Source of the DNA: Pelargonium x hortorum
Lineage: Eukaryota; Streptophyta; Magnoliopsida; Geraniales; Geraniaceae
Length of the DNA stretch: 64,000 nt
Direction of reading: 5' to 3'
NCBI GenBank assembly: GCA_036897525.1
Contig: JAYMTJ010000036.1
Coordinates: 28,087 to 92,086 of the forward strand
The position numbers and the translations under genes are program-made. Each line of letters starts with the position of its first letter. Position 1 is the stretch's first letter. Below are positions 37,446-50,699 of this stretch, one piece after another. The notes beneath the pieces were generated by a model, which had not been told where the DNA came from, did not search any database, and was given only the letters and a program-made list of their open reading frames with translations.

Positions 37446-40400
37446 TCTTCACTAACTTAACTACGTCATAACTTTTTTTTGCTAATCATACATAAGAGGA
37501 GCCTGTAGGATGCAGGGGACTTCTACTTCGACTCGTACTTTTACTTTACCTGAGGCTTTAGTAAGTATTTACTTCAAAGGAATTCTCACATTGAAATCCT
37601 TATCGTACCTCAAAACTCATTCCGCGGCGACTTACAAGCTTACTAAATAGATTAAAATGTTAGGCAAAACTTCTGATTTACGTCCAGCTGAAGGGTACAC
37701 GCTCTAAACATATGTAAGTTAAGGCTTTCTCCTAAAGTTTTTGGCTGCTGAATTGGTTAAAAGAGGTATCAGGGCTGTTTTAGTTGCTTCGAAGCTTGTA
37801 AGGGCTAGACCCTTAGTTTGCGGATTTTAGTAGAACTAGCATAATAGAGGACCTAAAGAACTTAATTAAGCTTTTTTGAGTTTTTTTTAGAGTATAGTAG
37901 TCCAATAGAAAGTTGGGTCTACTTGGGAGCTCCCACTGCTTTTAAACGAGTACTTTTCCATTTTCCAAGCGAAGATCCGCTTTTGAAATAAACTGAGCTG
38001 ATCTACTCCGGAGCTGAGTAATTCCTTATAAGTTATCTAAAATTTCCTGTAGGAATTGGGGCTTTAACTTCTCCCTCCAAAATGAAGAAAATTTTTCCTA
38101 GGTATTATTGGTAAATAAATCTACCAATCCTAAACCCAAAAAGCGGGCTGAGCACAGTAAACTCGAAAGTAAAATAGGAATAAGAGCTCCTTTGTAAGTC
38201 AAAGCTTCTCCTTTTTATGTTCCCCATTAAGTTAAAGATATTTCCCCTTCTTTATAAATCCAGAAAAATGAAAATATATGCTTTTATAGAGGGTATAAAA
38301 TGGAATTGAATACTCTAGACTCTACATAGGCATATTACCCTAGCAGATAGGGAGCTTTAGTAAACTAGGATAACAAAGTCCTTTGACCGCGGTATCCATA
38401 TAGCGAGACTCAGACCTTAGCCTAAAACAGTAACGTAAAATAAGGAAAACCAGGGATCTACTGGAATAGACTCCCTAAGAATAAGAAAAGAATAAGTTAC
38501 CTTACAGACTAGAGCAGCTATCTGTTAATAAGGCTGCTGGCTTACTTCCTGCAGATACAAAGGTAAATGCTTAAGACTATTATAGTAAACCTCACACGAT
38601 AGACTGAAAGCCAAATCCATATGTAGAAAACCCAGGTTCTAAAGCATTTATTTCCGTGAACCATGAAACAAGTCAGCGTGTCCTTTAAGGTGTGTTTGGT
38701 ACCAGCCAGACCTAACCCTTTACGTGCCTAATTCTATTAAATATGTACCTTTTCCAGGGATCCCTAGTTTAGAGAATTACTTAATTTATCTATCCAGGAT
38801 ACTATAACAAGGCATGACATCCAGAAAAGAAAGTTGCAGCTTAAACTCCATTTCTGTAATTACGTTCAATAAAGGGAATACAGATTCATTAGAATTAGGC
38901 TATAAAGTGACTATCTAATAAAATAGCATTACATGTTTTTCAAGTACCTTTTTTAAGATCTTGTTTAGAATAACCATTTGTCAACGAATGGAGAAGTGCT
39001 TAAGAGTAGGACTTAATCAAGGAAGCTACTGTAAAATGCGGATCGATAAGGAGCTCCCGTGTTTGATAGATTCTAAGTGCGAAGTTCCTTATTTCTGTTA
39101 AAAGGTGCTTAGAATTCTGTGTGTGGGTTATAAATCTTTCAGATACATCAATTTTTTTGCTTTGAAGGTAAGGTTATAGTATAGTTACTTTGTTATGTCC
39201 GTATTATTTACTCCAGAGGTTTTCTAGCTTTACCTAATCAATTTAGTTAGCTGTAGACTAATTCTAAAGAAAGACCCCTTGCAGACGACTAGAGCTCCAA
39301 ATTGCGCATACTTTTTCTATGAATCTTTTTAGTTGGATTTGGATCCCTTTCATAAACTGGGGAATTAAAAAAACTTATAGTACAGTATAGGAAAGCCCTT
39401 CATTTTTATCCTTAAACTCAAAACTTAGGTTAAATCCAGTAGTCAAATTCCTGAAGGGAGTCCTGATTAGTACTACACGTCTGTAATTCTTGAGGCATGG
39501 GTATAGAACTACTATCCATCTTTATATCGGCCTTAATTCAGTGCAACATCTTTCTAAGAAAACCTCTGCGGCTCTATGTTCAAGATGAACATAAAGCAAA
39601 AAAACGGAATTCACGGATCGATTCAGTTCAGGGTAAATCCCTATTATTTAAGACTTTTTTCCTATATAAATGACAGCTCAACTACTTAAAGTTTACTACT
39701 AATAAAGGGCCTAGAGGAAAGAAACTTGTAGAGAACTAAACTCCTGCTTTTGGCAAGAAGAAACTGCATCCACTATAGCAAAATGCCTTTTCCACCGAAA
39801 CCACATTTGTTTATAACCCGATGCTAGATTCAGTGAGTTAAGTAATTCTTGAAAAGCCTTATTAGGGTCATTTTGGTTTACAAAGGAGGGGTAACTAAAC
39901 TAGTCAAAAACTTTTTTTAGGGCTTACTATGTTAACCAAAGCCCTTGTGTATAAATTGCACTAATTGCTTGCACTTGAAAGGAGGGCCACAGGCTAAGGT
40001 CATACCCATTGCTCATATACTAGGGTTTAAAAGAGGACCCTTAATTATAACTGCTACTAAAAAGCCATTAAGCTTAATATTCCGAAATAAACTTATTAGT
40101 AGAATAAGCATTAAGTGAAAGATTGAAGCCTGCTTACTTTACTTCTGGATTCCTTGAGCTCAAGAGAAAGTTAGTAGTTTAATATTTTAAGTAAATACAC
40201 TAAACGCTTGCTTATATTTTCCAAATGCTTGGGTCATCGAGAATACTATACGGGGGCACTTTGTGAAAAGTCATATTATTCTTCTGCTAAAAATTGATTT
40301 TACCTAAAAAACAAAGTCTAAATAAAAGTAACAGAAGTCCCGATCTAATTCTTTTTTATGCTGCCTTTTGGGCTAATTCTAGCTATGCCTCTTATCTTTC

Positions 40401-41785
40401 TTTATATTCCTCTAAAAAAAAGAAATTAACTTAAATAAAAGTGAAGTGCATAAATCCTACTCGGAAGAAGGATGCTGCTTTTATTTTAAGTCAAGACTAC
40501 TAGGTAAAAAGCTTTCGTCGGGGTTTCAAAATATCGAATATATCAGGACTCCGGACGACACCTAGGATTAGGCCCCAATTCTTTACAGGTCGGGCAAGGC
40601 AAGGGAGATTTTACGGATTTGTAATTCAATAATTATTTTTAGTAACTCTCTAGCATTAGCAGCTTTCCGAGCTGATAGACCGGAAGCCCTCTTTACTCAA
40701 TCTTGGGTTCTTGTTCTGTCATATTTTCTACAATTACATACAATATATTAAGCGCGTGCTGTCCAAATATTGTAGTGTTTAAGAATTCATTTCTAATTCA
40801 TGGCGATATCCTTTGATCCGTGGGTGACATACACACTAGCAGGCTTTGTAGCATATGGGGTGGCTTCTTACTCTTCCTGTTTAGCAAAGCTTTCACACGT
40901 ATCCCCTTTTCTACCCCCATAACTTAATATTCAAGCTCAGCTATTTTGAAAACTCCAGTACATGTTGAGCCATACAGAATTTTATTTCTTTACCCATTTT
41001 TAATTAGATGAACTAGAAATCTAATATAGAGGATCCCAGAATAATCCTACATAACTGAAATTCTTATTCTATTTGCACAAATCTAAGTATTAATTTAATT
41101 AAATGTTGTATAATAAAACAAACGGAAACCTTGCGAGGACTTAGTAAGTAATTGGTATAGTCCTGCTAAAAGGGTCTTTTTAACCTACGGATAAAGTAAA
41201 GTGTACTAAACAGAAGTGGAATATCATAAAAGAGAAACCCTAAAATTCAGATACCTACAGTATATAATAGAATTTGGGGGTTTTACTGATTTTATTCTGT
41301 TTTGGCCAGCCTTTGAGCATCTCTCATTAATTTCATTCATTTTTGTATTGTAGTACTTTGACTTAGCTTTTTAAGGATAGCTTAAGGATAGTTGCCACAT
41401 AAAACTTTTTCTTATCTTGAATTAACCCAATGTATGCTATGCTACTTATTTCTTTTTGAAAAATTTTATGCTCATTTAGAGTCAATTTACCTAGAGCAGG
41501 GATTCCTATGGCCTAGTTTTAATAAGCACACAAAGCCCCTAAGCTAAGAGAATAATTCTTTTTTCCTAAAATTACGAATTCAATAGAAATTAGCTGGAGA
41601 TTCAAATTACCGTAACCATTAATTACAAGATTTAGGCGTTTAGTTTCCTTCTGTCTAAGGAATTTTGTGATAGGTTTATCGGAAAGATTTAGTTCTTATA
41701 AATTTGTGTTTATCCTGTATCATAAATTAGAGTTAGGATATCCTCCTACAGTACAGGTATTTTAATACTTTTTTCGGGGTATAGA
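37446..41785. other. AT-rich non-coding DNA
   Basis: About 4.3 kb without a recognisable gene. A perfect 10-to-11-base tandem duplication (ttaaggatagc) lies at 41371-41391. CATAAGAGG at 37491 and an interrupted CATAAAAGAGAA near 41225 resemble mitochondrial promoter cores but have nothing downstream. Confidence 0.55.
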
Positions 41786-41860
41786 CTGAACAATCGGGAC
41801 TCGAACCCACGAGTTGCTTACAGATAAGATGGCGCTCTAACCGATCGAACTACAATTCCC
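41786..41860 (-). pseudogene. trnD(GUC)-like pseudogene, plastid type
   Basis: On the minus strand the 5' end GGGAATTGTAGTTCGATCGG matches plastid trnD (GGGATTGTAGTTCAATTGG) with one inserted A in the acceptor. D-arm GGTTAGAGC and T-arm GTGGGTTCGAGTCCC follow at exactly standard spacing. The anticodon loop is TTATCTG: T33 is kept and GTC has become ATC. The anticodon stem is broken (CCATC against TAAGC) and the 3' acceptor TTGTTCA pairs only partly. The sequence is well above background similarity but would not fold as a normal tRNA. Confidence 0.55.
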
Positions 41861-43189
41861 TTTTTTTTGATAAAGCCGTTTTAAAAGAGGCTTCCTTACT
41901 ACTACTACTTATTTATAAAATTAGAAAGTTTAATAATGACTTTAGATTAGTGTATTTTATTTTATCAATTACATTAAAAAACTACGTGCTTACCTCTCTA
42001 AGGAACGGAACCCCTGTAAAGGGACCCTTATATGACAGTAATAAGGTAACTATAAACTTCAAACGAGCTTTAATAGCTTTTATTTTTTTAAATTAGATAA
42101 ACGAACTCAGCTAGGGGTTTTTTTATGAATTTTCTTTACTACGTGCTTTACTTTAACTATAAGGAAGGAGCCTCTTGCCTCGCGGGATACCCAAAATTGG
42201 TAATAATGGGAAGTAAATTAAGTTACAAGGCTCTATAGGGAATAATTCTATTGTACTTATAGAATTTGTATTCCTTAAAAAACCTGGAGTTTCTCTATTC
42301 TGATTCTGGAAATCCGGGGCATAGTAACAAAAAAAGGAGAGGAAAAGACGGAACTTCTTATTTATTTATTAGGTATAAGTTTTTTTTTGTACCGATTTGT
42401 AGAAATTCCAGATTTAGCTTGTTCGTAGCAACTTCAATAGAAAAACAGGGGTTCTTTTGTAAAGAAAATGGGGAAGCGGGCGTCTTTGTTGTATCCACTA
42501 GACTGAAGTTAAGGAGACCCTTGTAAAGAGAAGAAAAGTGTCTTTGAGATCATAGTATAGCGATCCCGTTTAAACAAGTAGTATTCCTGGTACCCCAGCG
42601 ACAAGTTGAACTATAGCATATCTTTGAGTTTATCCAAATATAATAGTTATTTTGAACCTGTGTCCGACTTCAAATTTGACCCGCATTTTTTGCCTACGTT
42701 GCAAAGGGGGTCTAGCAAGTGTATCATAACTTATTTTTTTAATATAATAGCTTCTATTTTTTTTTTATTTTAACGTAAACCCTAAGGATTTCGTATAGTT
42801 CTAAGCGGGTTTGACTAATGAGTAGAGACTCCTTGCCATAAATTTGAAATTATGACTCACAAGAGAGATATTCATTGTAGAGAACTAACTTGCTATCTAA
42901 ACGATTCCCATTTCTTATAAGGGCCCTTTTTTACTCATTTAGTCAAACGGGGATCCCCTAGAAGAATTCGGGCAGTTCATTTTTTTCTAGATCGGTTTAC
43001 GAAAAAACTTCCCATGCAATACCTACCCAGGGGGTTCCCTGTCAAGCTTAGAGACTTTTGCCCTTAGTAGGATCCCCTAATCTGAATCTCGGGTCTTAAC
43101 ACACTCACTCAATTTATCAACCCTAATTTTGCTTGGTATAGTAATACTGAGGATATACAAGGAGACTAAAATATAAGGCAGTCCAATAA
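41861..43189. other. AT-rich non-coding DNA
   Basis: The 86-codon frame at 42266-42526 is unrecognised. A minus-strand T-arm-like word (GACACAGGTTCAAAAT) lies near 42653-42668. No other feature. Confidence 0.5.
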
Positions 43190-43284
43190 CGACAAAAGAT
43201 TCGAATCTTTTGCATGCCGATTCCCTTAACAGGTGCTTTTACCACTTAGCTATACTATACTATACTATACTATACTATACTCCA
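43190..43284 (-). pseudogene. trnQ(UUG)-like pseudogene with internal microsatellite
   Basis: On the minus strand the element starts TGGA, then six copies of GTATA, then GCTAAGTGGTAAAAGCA. Normal plant mitochondrial trnQ starts TGGAGTATAGCCAAGTGGTA with one GTATA, so five extra copies (25 bases) sit inside the acceptor stem and junction. The word ATCGGCATGCAAAAG matches trnQ downstream of the anticodon at standard spacing. The loop is TAAGGGA: T33 is lost and the TTG anticodon reads AGG. The T-arm has become a perfect palindrome (43194-43211), and the 3' acceptor no longer pairs with TGGAGTA. It is clearly trnQ-derived and not functional as a normal tRNA. Confidence 0.65.
43251..43280. repeat. 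(TATAC)6 pentanucleotide microsatellite
   Basis: Six perfect copies of TATAC. The flanks, GC before and TCCA after, are the normal trnQ bases on either side of a single GTATA (minus strand), so the array arose from that tRNA's own sequence. Confidence 0.9.
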
Positions 43285-45033
43285 CACAACTATCTGACCT
43301 TACAGCAAGGACAATATACCAAGAGGATCCGAATCCGTTTCTATTAAGTGATTCATACCAAATTTCACAGGAGTCCCTTATATAACTTAGTTCATTAGAT
43401 TACAATGCAGAAGTACTACTTGTATTAGTTTGGCTCTTTGTTAACTCTTCGGTAAAAAGTCTCTATTTATAAGATTTATAAGGGCTTTTGATCTATTTGT
43501 GCACGCCTACCTTGGCTTATGACCTGTTTACTTGTCCTGTACTAGACCTTATAGATAGAAGTAAGTTGTCCAGCATAAGAAATGAGAACTAAAACACATG
43601 CTTATTTACCAGGGTCTGAGGTTGGTTGTTAAGGCTCAACTCAATAACGAAAGACAAAGGAAAACTGTCTGTTATGCTATGTGATTCGCAGTCTCTAAAA
43701 TATTGTCAATTGCAATACCTAGTAATACGTTTGTTTATCACTTTTATATGTATGCCATTCATAGGGAGATATATCTACAAGTCCCAAGCGGTCCTCATTT
43801 ATTGACACTTCTGGGCTTGTGCTATTTACTGATTAACCGAGGAACTCCATTGGATTCGTTGTATGTAAGAGAATACACCGGTAGGTAACTGATGAGACTC
43901 CTTTTCTCAGTACACTAAAAAAGACTAAAGCTGTATTGGCAGTTTAAATTGCTTTACCCAACTTGAAATAAAAAAGGAAAATAACTAGATGTTTTCCTAA
44001 GGAGGGGGCCTTTCGTCAACGAGGCCCCTAGGGGGTACTTACAAAGGAATAACTTCCATATAATTAGTACTGTAGTTTTTTTTGTTCCTCAAGAAAAGCG
44101 CGGAAATACCCTAAAGTACATATTTAATTCCGAGGATAAAAAAGAGTCCCAGGAATATTGCTTTTGGTACAGGGCGAACTGAAAATAGGAATAACCCACT
44201 AAGTACTTATCTACCTCGTACGAGAAACTTAGCCGTAGGGAAGTTTAGGCCTCTCTCGTATTCGTATCTGGAAAAGTGGTGCCCAGGTATTAAATAGACG
44301 TCTACATCTTCTTTTCGTGCATTATGTATTAAGAGTTTTTAGATTATGCAAAGATACAATGTATTCTGGTCCCCAGGGCTAACCCCATTCAAAAAAATCA
44401 TACAAACTAGGGTCGAAGGTAATCCTTCGCATTACTAGCACTCGGTATTAAGGGGTATCTCCTTTAGTTAAATTTATACACACACTAAACATACGATAGC
44501 TATAGGAATAAATAAGGCTCAACCCAGCAACGGGAAAGTATACTAAAAACTTTCTACGAAGCTTACAGGATTAGAACTCCCTTTTGAATAGTTATTTTTC
44601 ACTTAGTTTAAAATAATACAAATAGAATAAGACTGCTATCTAAACAAAGAATTAATAAAAAAAGGACTGGCTTGGGCTGGATAACAAAATAGATACTTCC
44701 GTAAATTTTATTATTAAGAATACTTTTAGCATCAAGCTATAATAGTAAGGGAACTATTCGCATAGAAATATATCCCTTCGTTACTTTAATGTGTTGTTGT
44801 GCCGAAAGGAAATGAAATCACTTATATATATTGGATATTTCATCTAATCAACTCCCCACTCACTACTAAAGGAAAAGGGTGTTATTCTTATTTTAAGTGC
44901 GTGCGCATATGTCATTTTTACAAGATTCTATAAAAGACCCAGTTCACTTTAACTTTTCTTTTTTAGATGGGTCCCTACCATATAAACGGATTCTTTTTTA
45001 TAATACACACAAGCTCTACTGAACTAATATTCA
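43285..45033. other. AT-rich non-coding DNA with one strong hairpin
   Basis: The hairpin at 44005-44028 is listed separately. A 61-codon frame at 43703-43888 is unrecognised. A minus-strand word like a T-arm (GGAGTTCTAATCCTGTA) lies near 44564-44580. Confidence 0.5.
44005..44028. other. GC-rich hairpin
   Basis: GGGGCCT (44005-44011) pairs perfectly with AGGCCCC (44022-44028) across a ten-base loop. Plant mitochondrial transcripts often end at stem-loops, but no gene lies upstream and no T-run follows, so no role is claimed. Confidence 0.45.
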
Positions 45034-45141
45034 TTCGGTATTAAGCGTCTTCCATAAGCATAAAGGGGATTTATTCATTATACTTATAAGTAAGGCTTAC
45101 TCCTCTTTAACTGATAAACACAAAAAAAGGCGGGAGGGAAC
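45034..45141 (+). repeat. Dispersed repeat family A, copy 6 (weak)
   Basis: Partial match: ttcggtattaagcgtcttcc, tacttataagtaaggct, tactcctctttaactgataa and acacaaaaaaaggcggg follow the order seen in copies 1, 2 and 5. The ttaacctcc start is not preserved. Similarity to copy 5 continues into gaactagaactc. Confidence 0.35.
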
Positions 45142-48100
45142 TCTACTTAAGAACTAGAACTCCGTAGTAAACTCTCTATCGAGTACCACCCTCAAAAGGC
45201 CTTATCCTAGTACAGTGCTAATCCTAGATTGCCGCTAAGACAAGACTAATAAGCTAAAAGCTCCAGGTTACAATAAGACAGCTAGAACTATTAAAACCCT
45301 TACTTGAGAATCCTTACTAGAAATACCTCTTGTTTGAGATATACCTTTTAGATACTTAGGAGAGAGACTTCTAGGAAAAGAGAGACCTATAGGATAAATG
45401 AGTTTCCGTAATGAAGTGCTAGTTTAAGATAGTGAATGACAGTCGAAGCAAGGGGAAGTACTTGATACAGAATACGGATTTCGTGGTTTTGAGAGTCCTA
45501 ACAGATTGGGATAGTCGGCTCTTGAAACTATTGCTAGTGAAAGCTGTATTAGGAATATATAAGAATTCTGCAGTGTAACCAGGGATCTATTTGTACTTAT
45601 GCTTAGAACCAACTCATTGAATTCCGGTCAATTGAGGTACTTTACAAATCAGGTTGTACCCATTCTTAAAACCCTACAAATTGCTCTTTTCAGAACTCTC
45701 AAATCCTATCCGTTGTCAGCCTGCCAATTACATACCTTGAAAGCGATCCAACTCATGATAAAGGTAGAACCGATCACAAACTTCCAAGTCCTAATAATAT
45801 AATCTCAAAGTCTAAGTTGGACAATAGCTCCAATAAGTACAGGGATACACTGGCTACCCTTTTAGTCCCATAGAACCCAAATCCTCCAGAGAAAGAAAGA
45901 ACTGAAACTCCTCACAAACTTCCTTCTAATAAGGACCTCTTTTAGTAAATAAACAAATAAAACCAAGAACACTCTTCTGTTATCTGATATCTGAACACCT
46001 TTGCTTGCAATCCCAAGAATTAGAACCACAAAAGGGCACTGTTCCTGGTAAAGTGTAAAAAAACGGGTTAGAAGGGTATGCCTCAAAAGGTCTTTTTTTT
46101 ACTTTATCATATCAAGAGGAGAGGCTTATATCTTCATATTAGTTTGAAGGGCCTCTTTTCCGTGCTAGGAGGAATCCTAGATTCAATTCTCTAAAGTCTT
46201 TATTTGGACCCCCCTTAACCTATCAAAATGTACCGTGTACCTTCTCTTCTAAGTCAAATTAAAATTAGGAATTAGTATTAGCTTATTACTCGATATTGTG
46301 TAGTATATAACACAAGTACTTTACTCTAGTCTTAGTAAATAATCCTAGTAAATAAGTCGTGTACTATGCTTCTGTCCAAGAATATTTATATTATCAGGCC
46401 TTTTCCCAGGTAAGAAACACCTACCTAGACTTTCTAGATACAGGGATTCCTAGGTAACCGAGGATCCTTAGTTCCAGAGTTTATTAATAAACACTGTATT
46501 CGTAAAGTTCAAAATAACTCTGGAAAAGCTCTATACTTAGGGTCTTTTCTTAAAGATTAGCTAGTTAATTATAAATAGGAATCCTATCAGTATATCCGTA
46601 TAAGTGGGAGTTTTCTTAATCTTGCCTAACTTCCCCGTCCCTCTAATATGGTCAAGAAGGAAAAGGTTAAGAGTAAAAGTTTAAGTTTAAGGATTCCTTA
46701 TTAGATTAAAAGAGTATAAAGTATATATAGTAATGTATATAGAATTAAGGCACCTTTCATGAGTTTTCCTTCATTTTTTAGGATATATAGAGACTTCAGT
46801 TCTATACAAGGTGAGGGATAGAATTCTTTTAAAAGACAAGGCGTTCCTCTAGTTTCGCTTATTAAGAAAAGGGCCTAGGGTAAGTTATTAAGTGTTATTT
46901 AGGAGAGTCCCCACATATTTAGGATCAAGTCAAGACAAAGCTCTTCTAAAAATCTAGTCTAGTAAGTAAATAAAGCCTGGCAGTTTCAGAAAACAAATAA
47001 GTAAATACTAATGAGAGGCTGGAGTCTCTAACTACTAAAAAGTAGGAGGAATTCCCTTTAGTTAAACTTTGAGTAGGGTTGTACAGGCAACAAACAATAA
47101 GAAGACCTTTAAGAGTAAGATAAGTCCGGGTTATAGGACAGGTGTAGCCCAGACTAGTACAAATACAGGTATAGCTGCAAAGACTCGATAAAAGAAGCTT
47201 CCCTATTCCTGCGGATTACCCAGCATCCAAGTAACCTAACAAAGCGGGTGTAACTATACAGGACTCGCATAAATTTCGTTTTTTATCGCAGAAAAGCCCC
47301 TATTAGGTCCCTTTCTTAAAGGTAGATCGCCCGTTTAGTCTCGGGATGTCACAGGATTAACCTGGGATTCGATTTGAAATGCCTGTAAGTTACCCCAGTA
47401 AAATTAGAAATATAAGTAGGATAGGATACTGTGCCTAATAACAAAAAATTAGAGGAACTAAAGTAGCTTAAAATAAGGGATTCTCTATCTAAACTCAATT
47501 TCTAGCGTTACCATGAATTACTTGACTACCGTTGAGACGAGAGTTGAACAAGCTTTCCGCAATTGGGTATCCCATTTCATGAGGTTTTCCTTTTCTACTA
47601 ACTATATTCGATTGTTAAAAAAACCCATATAATAGAGTAATGCCTTAGAATCCCTAAAGGAGTCAGTTTCTCAGACAAAGAGATTTTGAACTTATGTTAC
47701 TACCGGAGCACCCGCTTTGATTGGAGTTACAGTTACTTGTTAGCTTTAGGGATTTGATTTAGATTCAAAATAGAAGCTCCCTCCAGTGTAGTGTCTAGAA
47801 AGAGAGAACCGAGTTACAAAGCTCCTTAATCTACAAAAATTGACTGTAAAAGTTTAATGTATACGCTGAAAAAAGCACTTTTTTTTGTAAGAGAAAATAC
47901 GAGGCCTTACCTATACTATACCTATAAAAAAGGGCAACAGATAACCTTGAGGAGGTATCCAAAAAAGAGTATAGGCACTCACGAAGCCTCTTTAGAAAAA
48001 CCCGGAGAAGAAAAGAAAGTCAAACAAAGGGGGAAAACCCAAGAGTAGAAAGTCACAAAACTGCACTGGGTTATACCCTTAAATTCCCGAAAGAAAGTAA

Positions 48101-48637
48101 AGCTCCCATCTAACTAAGTATTCTTAGCCGAATTGCATTCTTGGTTACACTTTTGTTGATCTAATCAGAAAAAAGAGTAAAAGAATTCCCTTACCAATAA
48201 ATAAATAACTAAGAGGGAAGGTTTTATTTTGATGTTCAAAGTACATGATTTTTACTGGTGTCAGAAGTCCAAATTATCATAAACTTACTGAAATTTGTCT
48301 CATGAATAGGAAACTTTTATACTTTTTCTTTTTGATGAGGGAAGTCAGATACTTGATAAAGATTATTTATTATACCTAGTCTTTTTTCGCGCGCTATGGT
48401 CTACGTTCCAAAATCTGCTTCGAATTCCCTTGTACCTAGTTATAGTGGGTTTTCTCAAATTTTTAATATCAGCATCGGATATGTAACTAAGAGGCCCCCA
48501 AAAGAGAATCTTTACTCGCCTCAACCTTTTAACTTTCTACTTTCACAAGAAAACTCCGAGTTATCTATCTGGAAAGAGAAAAACCCTTTGTTTTAAAGGA
48601 TCCCGGTAAATGAAGGTCTCAAAGCAAGTAAAGGAAC
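45142..48637. other. Mixed-composition non-coding DNA
   Basis: The part from 45.15 to 46.1 kb is less AT-rich than average and holds short frames on both strands (45424-45612 and 45862-46086 minus, 45599-45802 plus) that match nothing I know. The rest is AT-rich, with frames at 47857-48048 and 48396-48596 also unrecognised. Confidence 0.5.
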
Positions 48638-48735
48638 TTGTTTGTTGACGGTCTCGCTAGAAAGGTAAGTGCTATTGAGGAGCAAGTGAAAGCCAGTCTC
48701 AGTCAGTGTAGATGGTGGTGTGGTTGCGTTTTAAC
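48638..48735. other. G-rich island, non-coding
   Basis: Shares ggtaagtgctat (48664-48675) and a gaaagcc-gtctcagt word with the island at 36.99-37.08 kb, but in the opposite order, so rearrangement has occurred. A run of nine G follows near 48760. Confidence 0.4.
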
Positions 48736-50699
48736 AAAACGCATAGTATTGACAAAAAGGGGGGGGGCTCCTCCCTCAGTAAGTAAAAAAAATCTAGACA
48801 GGAATGCCTTTTCCGGGTTTTGCGTGTGGGGCCTATAAAACCGTTTTGCTGTGAGTTTCTTACGAAGGCATATTACTACAAAGGGAAGGATTAACCCAGG
48901 CCTGGTAAAGCCTACTTTTCTACTAATGTTTAGTCTATTAATCGGGAATCCTTTTGCTACTCAATAAGGCCTCGTTGTTAATAAAGCTTACCTGAGAAAT
49001 ATTATGGCATTCGATCCTCTCATCTCAAAGTACGGATTTAGCTGGGTTCCTTGCTATACTCTTGAGTATATGTATATATAACAGCTTTGCAATGTAAGAA
49101 AACTTCTTATAGACTCCAGGTTATCCTAGCCAGTAACATTCGTTATATAATAAATATAGACTCTAATAAAGTTCTAGTAGCGGAAGTTCCATAAGTTAAA
49201 ATTGAAGTTTTGCTCTTTCTAAAGTAAAGGCCGCGAATGCATATCCTTAAAATTCGAGTTTTTTCTATTAGGACTTTTAGCAAAACAGGGCCCTATAGAA
49301 AACCCTTGTAAGTTGCTAGCACTTTATTTCACAAATATCACTACGACTCAGACTTGTACAATACTTTAATTACTAAGTTTCAACAGAGAACCCTAGAAAT
49401 AGAAAACTCACTGACAAGAACGTCTTTAAACTCAAAAGAATTCCCCGGGTCTTAGTACCTTGTTTAGGAAAAAAACTTGTCAGTATAAATTTGATCAATG
49501 AAAAAAGACGAAAAGCCCTTGACTGAAGAATTTCCTACTTTATAGCGATCTTAAGACCCGCGAAATAAACTAACTCTATTTTATTTAGTAAACTCTTCTA
49601 ATCTAAAGGTAAAGGACCTCCCCTATATATCGTTTTAGTTCTCTGAGCACTTCTTTTAGTTGTATGTAAATGTTTTTAAGAAGTTATGGAAGCACCGCAC
49701 CTGAGAAGAGGACTTCCTTGTTTATACTTAAATTCTATATTCCTTTAGATTTAACCAACTGATAACTTAATAGCAAAACTTCTTAACTTCAGATACTTAT
49801 AGATAATCCAAATAATAGTCATTTCGAAAGCTAAATTCGATTTTAAGGACTCCTAACTTTTAATAAATAAAGTACTGAGGAAGAGAAGAAAAAAAAGAGC
49901 CCCCAGTTTGTGCGAAATTCACCAAGGTTGTAGGGGAATAGTACAATTCTTAGCTCTTATTTAATTTCTCGTAAGCTTTTTGAAACAAGAAAGTCAATCT
50001 TTGGACTTTACATAAACTCGCTAGATCCCTGGGTTGAGTTTCAATGTCCTAAATGAAAGGTCTCTAAACAGCTTTTTTGGTACAAATGAAGTCTAATAGA
50101 CAAATAAATTCATTTTTGAAATAATGACGTTTTTAGTAGGTTATTCACAGGCTATATCTTTTGTTAAAAAAAATTCCGGATTTCTAGAAAAGCGGGCTTT
50201 AGAGTGCCCTTTTTTATTATGACTACTTTAATTCTGATAGTATTTTGAGGTAACTTAAAACGAAGTAAATTGTTGATAAAATATTGGTATAAACTTAATT
50301 CTAAGTAGAGATTTAGAAGCTGGTTCTAAATTAACTAGACTACTGTATTCAGATAGGACTCCCCTCGTAGAGTTAGACCTAAATTAGTAGATGTTTCATT
50401 TTATTCTTTGGTAGCTATCTCTTCTATTTTTAATAAATTCTCTGATTAATTCTACTCAAGAATAATCAATAAAAATCCTAATGTAAGGAAGGGTATTTAT
50501 TAAAAATCTTAAAACCCGGTTAACATAGGATGCAAGGGCGGATACTTTTAAACCCTTTGGTTGGAATTTCTTTTATACGGAAACACAGGACTCCAGCTAT
50601 TAGACTTTTCTATTGGATATCCTGTAAGTTTTGCTTAGTAGTTCTTCCTAATTACCATCTTAGCAAGCTTTCCTTTACTGTTCTTAGAAATTCGGAATA
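48736..50699. other. AT-rich non-coding DNA
   Basis: No gene, tRNA-like element or repeat recognised in these 2 kb. Confidence 0.55.

Noticed and set aside
43251-43280. Short tandem array read as CRISPR-like
   Set aside because: Units are five bases and contiguous with no spacers; it is a microsatellite inside a trnQ remnant.
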